Assembly (NCBI GenBank): GCA_019689955.1
Contig: JADGGM010000147.1
Coordinates: 1-7,246 of the forward strand
Origin: Gemmatimonadaceae bacterium
GTDB lineage: Bacteria; Gemmatimonadota; Gemmatimonadetes; Gemmatimonadales; Gemmatimonadaceae
Direction of reading: 5' to 3'
DNA length: 7,246 nt
Below the pieces are notes generated by a model. The model searched no databases. It was not told where the DNA came from and saw only the letters and a program-made list of their open reading frames with translations. Positions within the stretch are counted from its first letter, which is position 1. Each line of letters opens with the position of its first letter. Shown here one piece after another: positions 5,981 through 7,246 of the stretch. Both the position numbers and the translations under genes were made by a program.

Positions 5981-6942
5981 CGACCCGCCCCCGCTCCCGC
6001 CGTGACGACGTCGGACACCAGGGTGAGCCAACCGTACCGATCCTCGATCTTCCCCGTCGCGATCCCCATGAACTGCTCCTGGATGGCGAGCGTAACCGGC
6101 CCGGGCTTCCCGGCGCCGATCTGAATGCGGTCCACCGAGCGGATCGGCGTGAGCTCGGCCGCCGTCCCACTGAAGAACAGCTCGTCCGCGATGTAGAGCA
6201 TCTCGCGCGGGATGTTCTGCTCGCGGACCTCGTACCCCAGATCGCGGGCGATCCGCTGCACCGAGTCGCGGGTGATCCCCTGCAGGATTCCGGCCGCCAG
6301 CGGCGGCGTGTACACGACGCCGTCGCGCACCAGGAACAGGTTCTCGCCGCTCCCCTCCGAGACGTAGCCGAAGGCGTCGAGCATGATCCCTTCGACGTAG
6401 CGGTTCATCCGCGCTTCCGTCTTGGAGAGCTGCGAGCTCAGGTAGTTCCCCCCGGCCTTGGCGAGCGCCGGGAGGGTGTCGGGCGCCGAACGCCGCCAGG
6501 TGGAGACGCAGACGTCGACGCCGTTCCTGAGCGCATCGTCGCCGAGGTAGTGCCCCCACTTCCACGCGATGATGAAGGTCTCCACCGGCACGTCAGCCGA
6601 GTAGACCCCCATCTGCTCCCCCGTCCGCACGACGACCGGGCGGAGGTAGCAGGCGCGCAGCTCGTTCCCGGCGACGGTGTCGAGACATGCCTGCACGAGC
6701 GACTCGGCGGTGTGCTTGATCGGCATCCGGTAGATCTTGCACGAGTCGAGCAGCCGGCGGATGTGCTCGGGGAGGCGGAAGACCGCGGGACCGGCGGGGG
6801 TTTCGTAGCAGCGAATCCCCTCGAACACGCTGGAGCCGTAGTGGACGACGTGACTCATCACATGGATGGTCGCGTCCTCCCACGGCACGAGCTGTCCATC
6901 GCGCCAGATCTTCTGAGTCCGTCCCGACGAGCCGTCCGACAT
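5977..6942 (-). CDS. ilvE: Branched-chain amino acid aminotransferase
   Basis: 321-aa PLP-dependent class IV (fold type IV) aminotransferase, which interconverts leucine, isoleucine and valine with their 2-oxo acids using glutamate/2-oxoglutarate; last step of branched-chain amino acid synthesis, cytoplasmic. Visible signatures: HYGSSVFEGIRCYET (34-48), catalytic lysine K162 in LAKAGGNYLSSQ, cofactor-contacting E196 in SEGSGENLF, GITRDSV (222-228), and the phosphate/substrate loop SGTAAELTPIRSVD (258-271). The similarity to the enterobacterial IlvE pattern, for example AKAGGNYLSS and SGTAAE(I/L)TP, is strong, which favours IlvE over D-amino-acid transaminase or aminodeoxychorismate lyase. After the usual end (YGWLTLV, 303-309) there is a short Ala/Gly tail to residue 321. 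ATG at 6942 is preceded by AGGTGG (6950-6955), 7 nt away. It is the first complete gene after the AT-rich promoter-like island and does not sit with other ilv or leu genes in this window. Confidence 0.97.
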   Translation of the reverse strand: MSDGSSGRTQKIWRDGQLVPWEDATIHVMSHVVHYGSSVFEGIRCYETPAGPAVFRLPEHIRRLLDSCKIYRMPIKHTAESLVQACLDTVAGNELRACYLRPVVVRTGEQMGVYSADVPVETFIIAWKWGHYLGDDALRNGVDVCVSTWRRSAPDTLPALAKAGGNYLSSQLSKTEARMNRYVEGIMLDAFGYVSEGSGENLFLVRDGVVYTPPLAAGILQGITRDSVQRIARDLGYEVREQNIPREMLYIADELFFSGTAAELTPIRSVDRIQIGAGKPGPVTLAIQEQFMGIATGKIEDRYGWLTLVSDVVTAGAGAGR

Positions 6943-6967
6943 GCGCCCCCCACCTGGTGAGTAACGA

Positions 6968-6973
6968 AATATA
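6968..6973 (-). promoter_or_regulatory. ilvE: Candidate -10 element for ilvE
   Basis: Minus-strand TATATT, five of six matches to TATAAT, in the one clearly AT-rich patch (about 6957-6989) of the right half. It would put the start of transcription near 6961 and give a leader of roughly 18 nt with the ribosome site. No good -35 is visible at 16-18 bp spacing, so the call rests on the -10, the local base composition and the position. Confidence 0.4.
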
Positions 6974-6984
6974 GCCTCTGGATG

Positions 6985-7004
6985 ATAACCGCCGGGGCGG
7001 GCGG
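6985..7004 (-). terminator. Weak stem-loop after the amidohydrolase gene
   Basis: On the minus strand CCGCC (7000-7004) pairs with GGCGG (6989-6993) around a 6-nt loop and is followed by TTAT. It begins 20 nt past the amidohydrolase stop. Only five pairs and a minimal T-run, so this is a tentative terminator; a competing GGCGG/CCGCC pairing at 7000-7010 has too small a loop. Confidence 0.25.
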
Positions 7005-7024
7005 TCCGCCAGGCGCGCGGGGCG

Positions 7025-7246
7025 TTACCCGATCGTTTCGCGAAGGAGCGCCGCGGTGTCCGCGACGCGCGCGGGGAGGTGCGGGTCGGGGTCGACGAGG
7101 TGCCCGTCCCAGACGCGGACCTGGCCGGCGACGGCGACGAAACGTGCGGGGGATCCGCCGAGGGCGAAGATGGCGGTGGCGGCGGGATCGGCGTGGAGGG
7201 CGCCTGGCGGGAGTGGGAAGGCGGCGAGGTCGGCGTCCTTCCCGAC
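7025..7246 (-). CDS. Amidohydrolase-family protein, C-terminal 73 residues (start outside window)
   Basis: The minus-strand frame is open from the right edge to a TAA at 7025-7027. The fragment begins VGKDADLAAFPLPPGALHAD and later reads FVAVAGQVRVWDGHLVDPDP. The pattern 'G.DADL' followed about 40 residues later by 'V.V.G..V..dG.l' is the returning small beta-sandwich domain that closes amidohydrolases of the TRZ/ATZ, chlorohydrolase and cytosine/guanine/adenosine-deaminase group. The metal-binding residues lie in the missing N-terminal part, so substrate and activity cannot be judged. It is followed by 82 bp containing the ilvE promoter-like island, so it need not share a transcript with ilvE. 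Confidence 0.8.
   Translation of the reverse strand, partial: VGKDADLAAFPLPPGALHADPAATAIFALGGSPARFVAVAGQVRVWDGHLVDPDPHLPARVADTAALLRETIG

Noticed and set aside
5252..6124. Plus-strand open frame spanning HNH, the intergenic stretch and the ilvE end
   Set aside because: It is antisense to two recognisable genes, has biased composition and no domain.

Overview
The window is about 7.2 kb of very GC-rich bacterial DNA. It is densely packed with strong third-position GC bias and frequent GTG starts. The protein set suggests a Gram-negative chromosome: a NtrY/NtrX-type two-component pair, an Omp85-type outer-membrane barrel, an HNH protein and IlvE. The style is compatible with Gemmatimonadota, for example the small TM plus coiled-coil protein between kinase and regulator. 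That taxonomic call is inference from impression, not from a search.

Left half (1-5173, plus strand): five tightly packed genes that look like one transcription unit. They are the C-terminal part of a membrane sensor histidine kinase (cut by the window edge), a 102-aa membrane/coiled-coil protein whose ATG overlaps the kinase stop codon, a full sigma-54-dependent response regulator (receiver, AAA+ with GAFTGA, Fis-type HTH), a 577-aa secreted protein joining a bactofilin-like repeat stretch to an Omp85-like beta-barrel, and a small secreted DUF4390-like protein. Gaps between genes are -4, 4, 38 and 3 nt. The most economical reading is an envelope-sensing two-component system co-transcribed with outer-membrane or periplasmic proteins.

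Right half (5207-7246, minus strand): a C-terminal fragment of an amidohydrolase (cut by the right edge), then ilvE (branched-chain aminotransferase) behind an AT-rich promoter-like island, then a possible 39-aa ORF whose ATG overlaps the ilvE stop, then a hairpin, then a stand-alone HNH endonuclease-family gene. The two halves converge on a 12-bp-arm hairpin at 5194-5221 that looks like a shared terminator.

The items most worth a second look are the bactofilin-like/Omp85 fusion, the conserved-looking small membrane protein embedded between kinase and regulator, and the ilvE-HNH intergenic stretch with a coupled small ORF and two perfect 8-bp stem-loops. I see no CRISPR array, tRNA, rRNA, insertion sequence or prophage signal.
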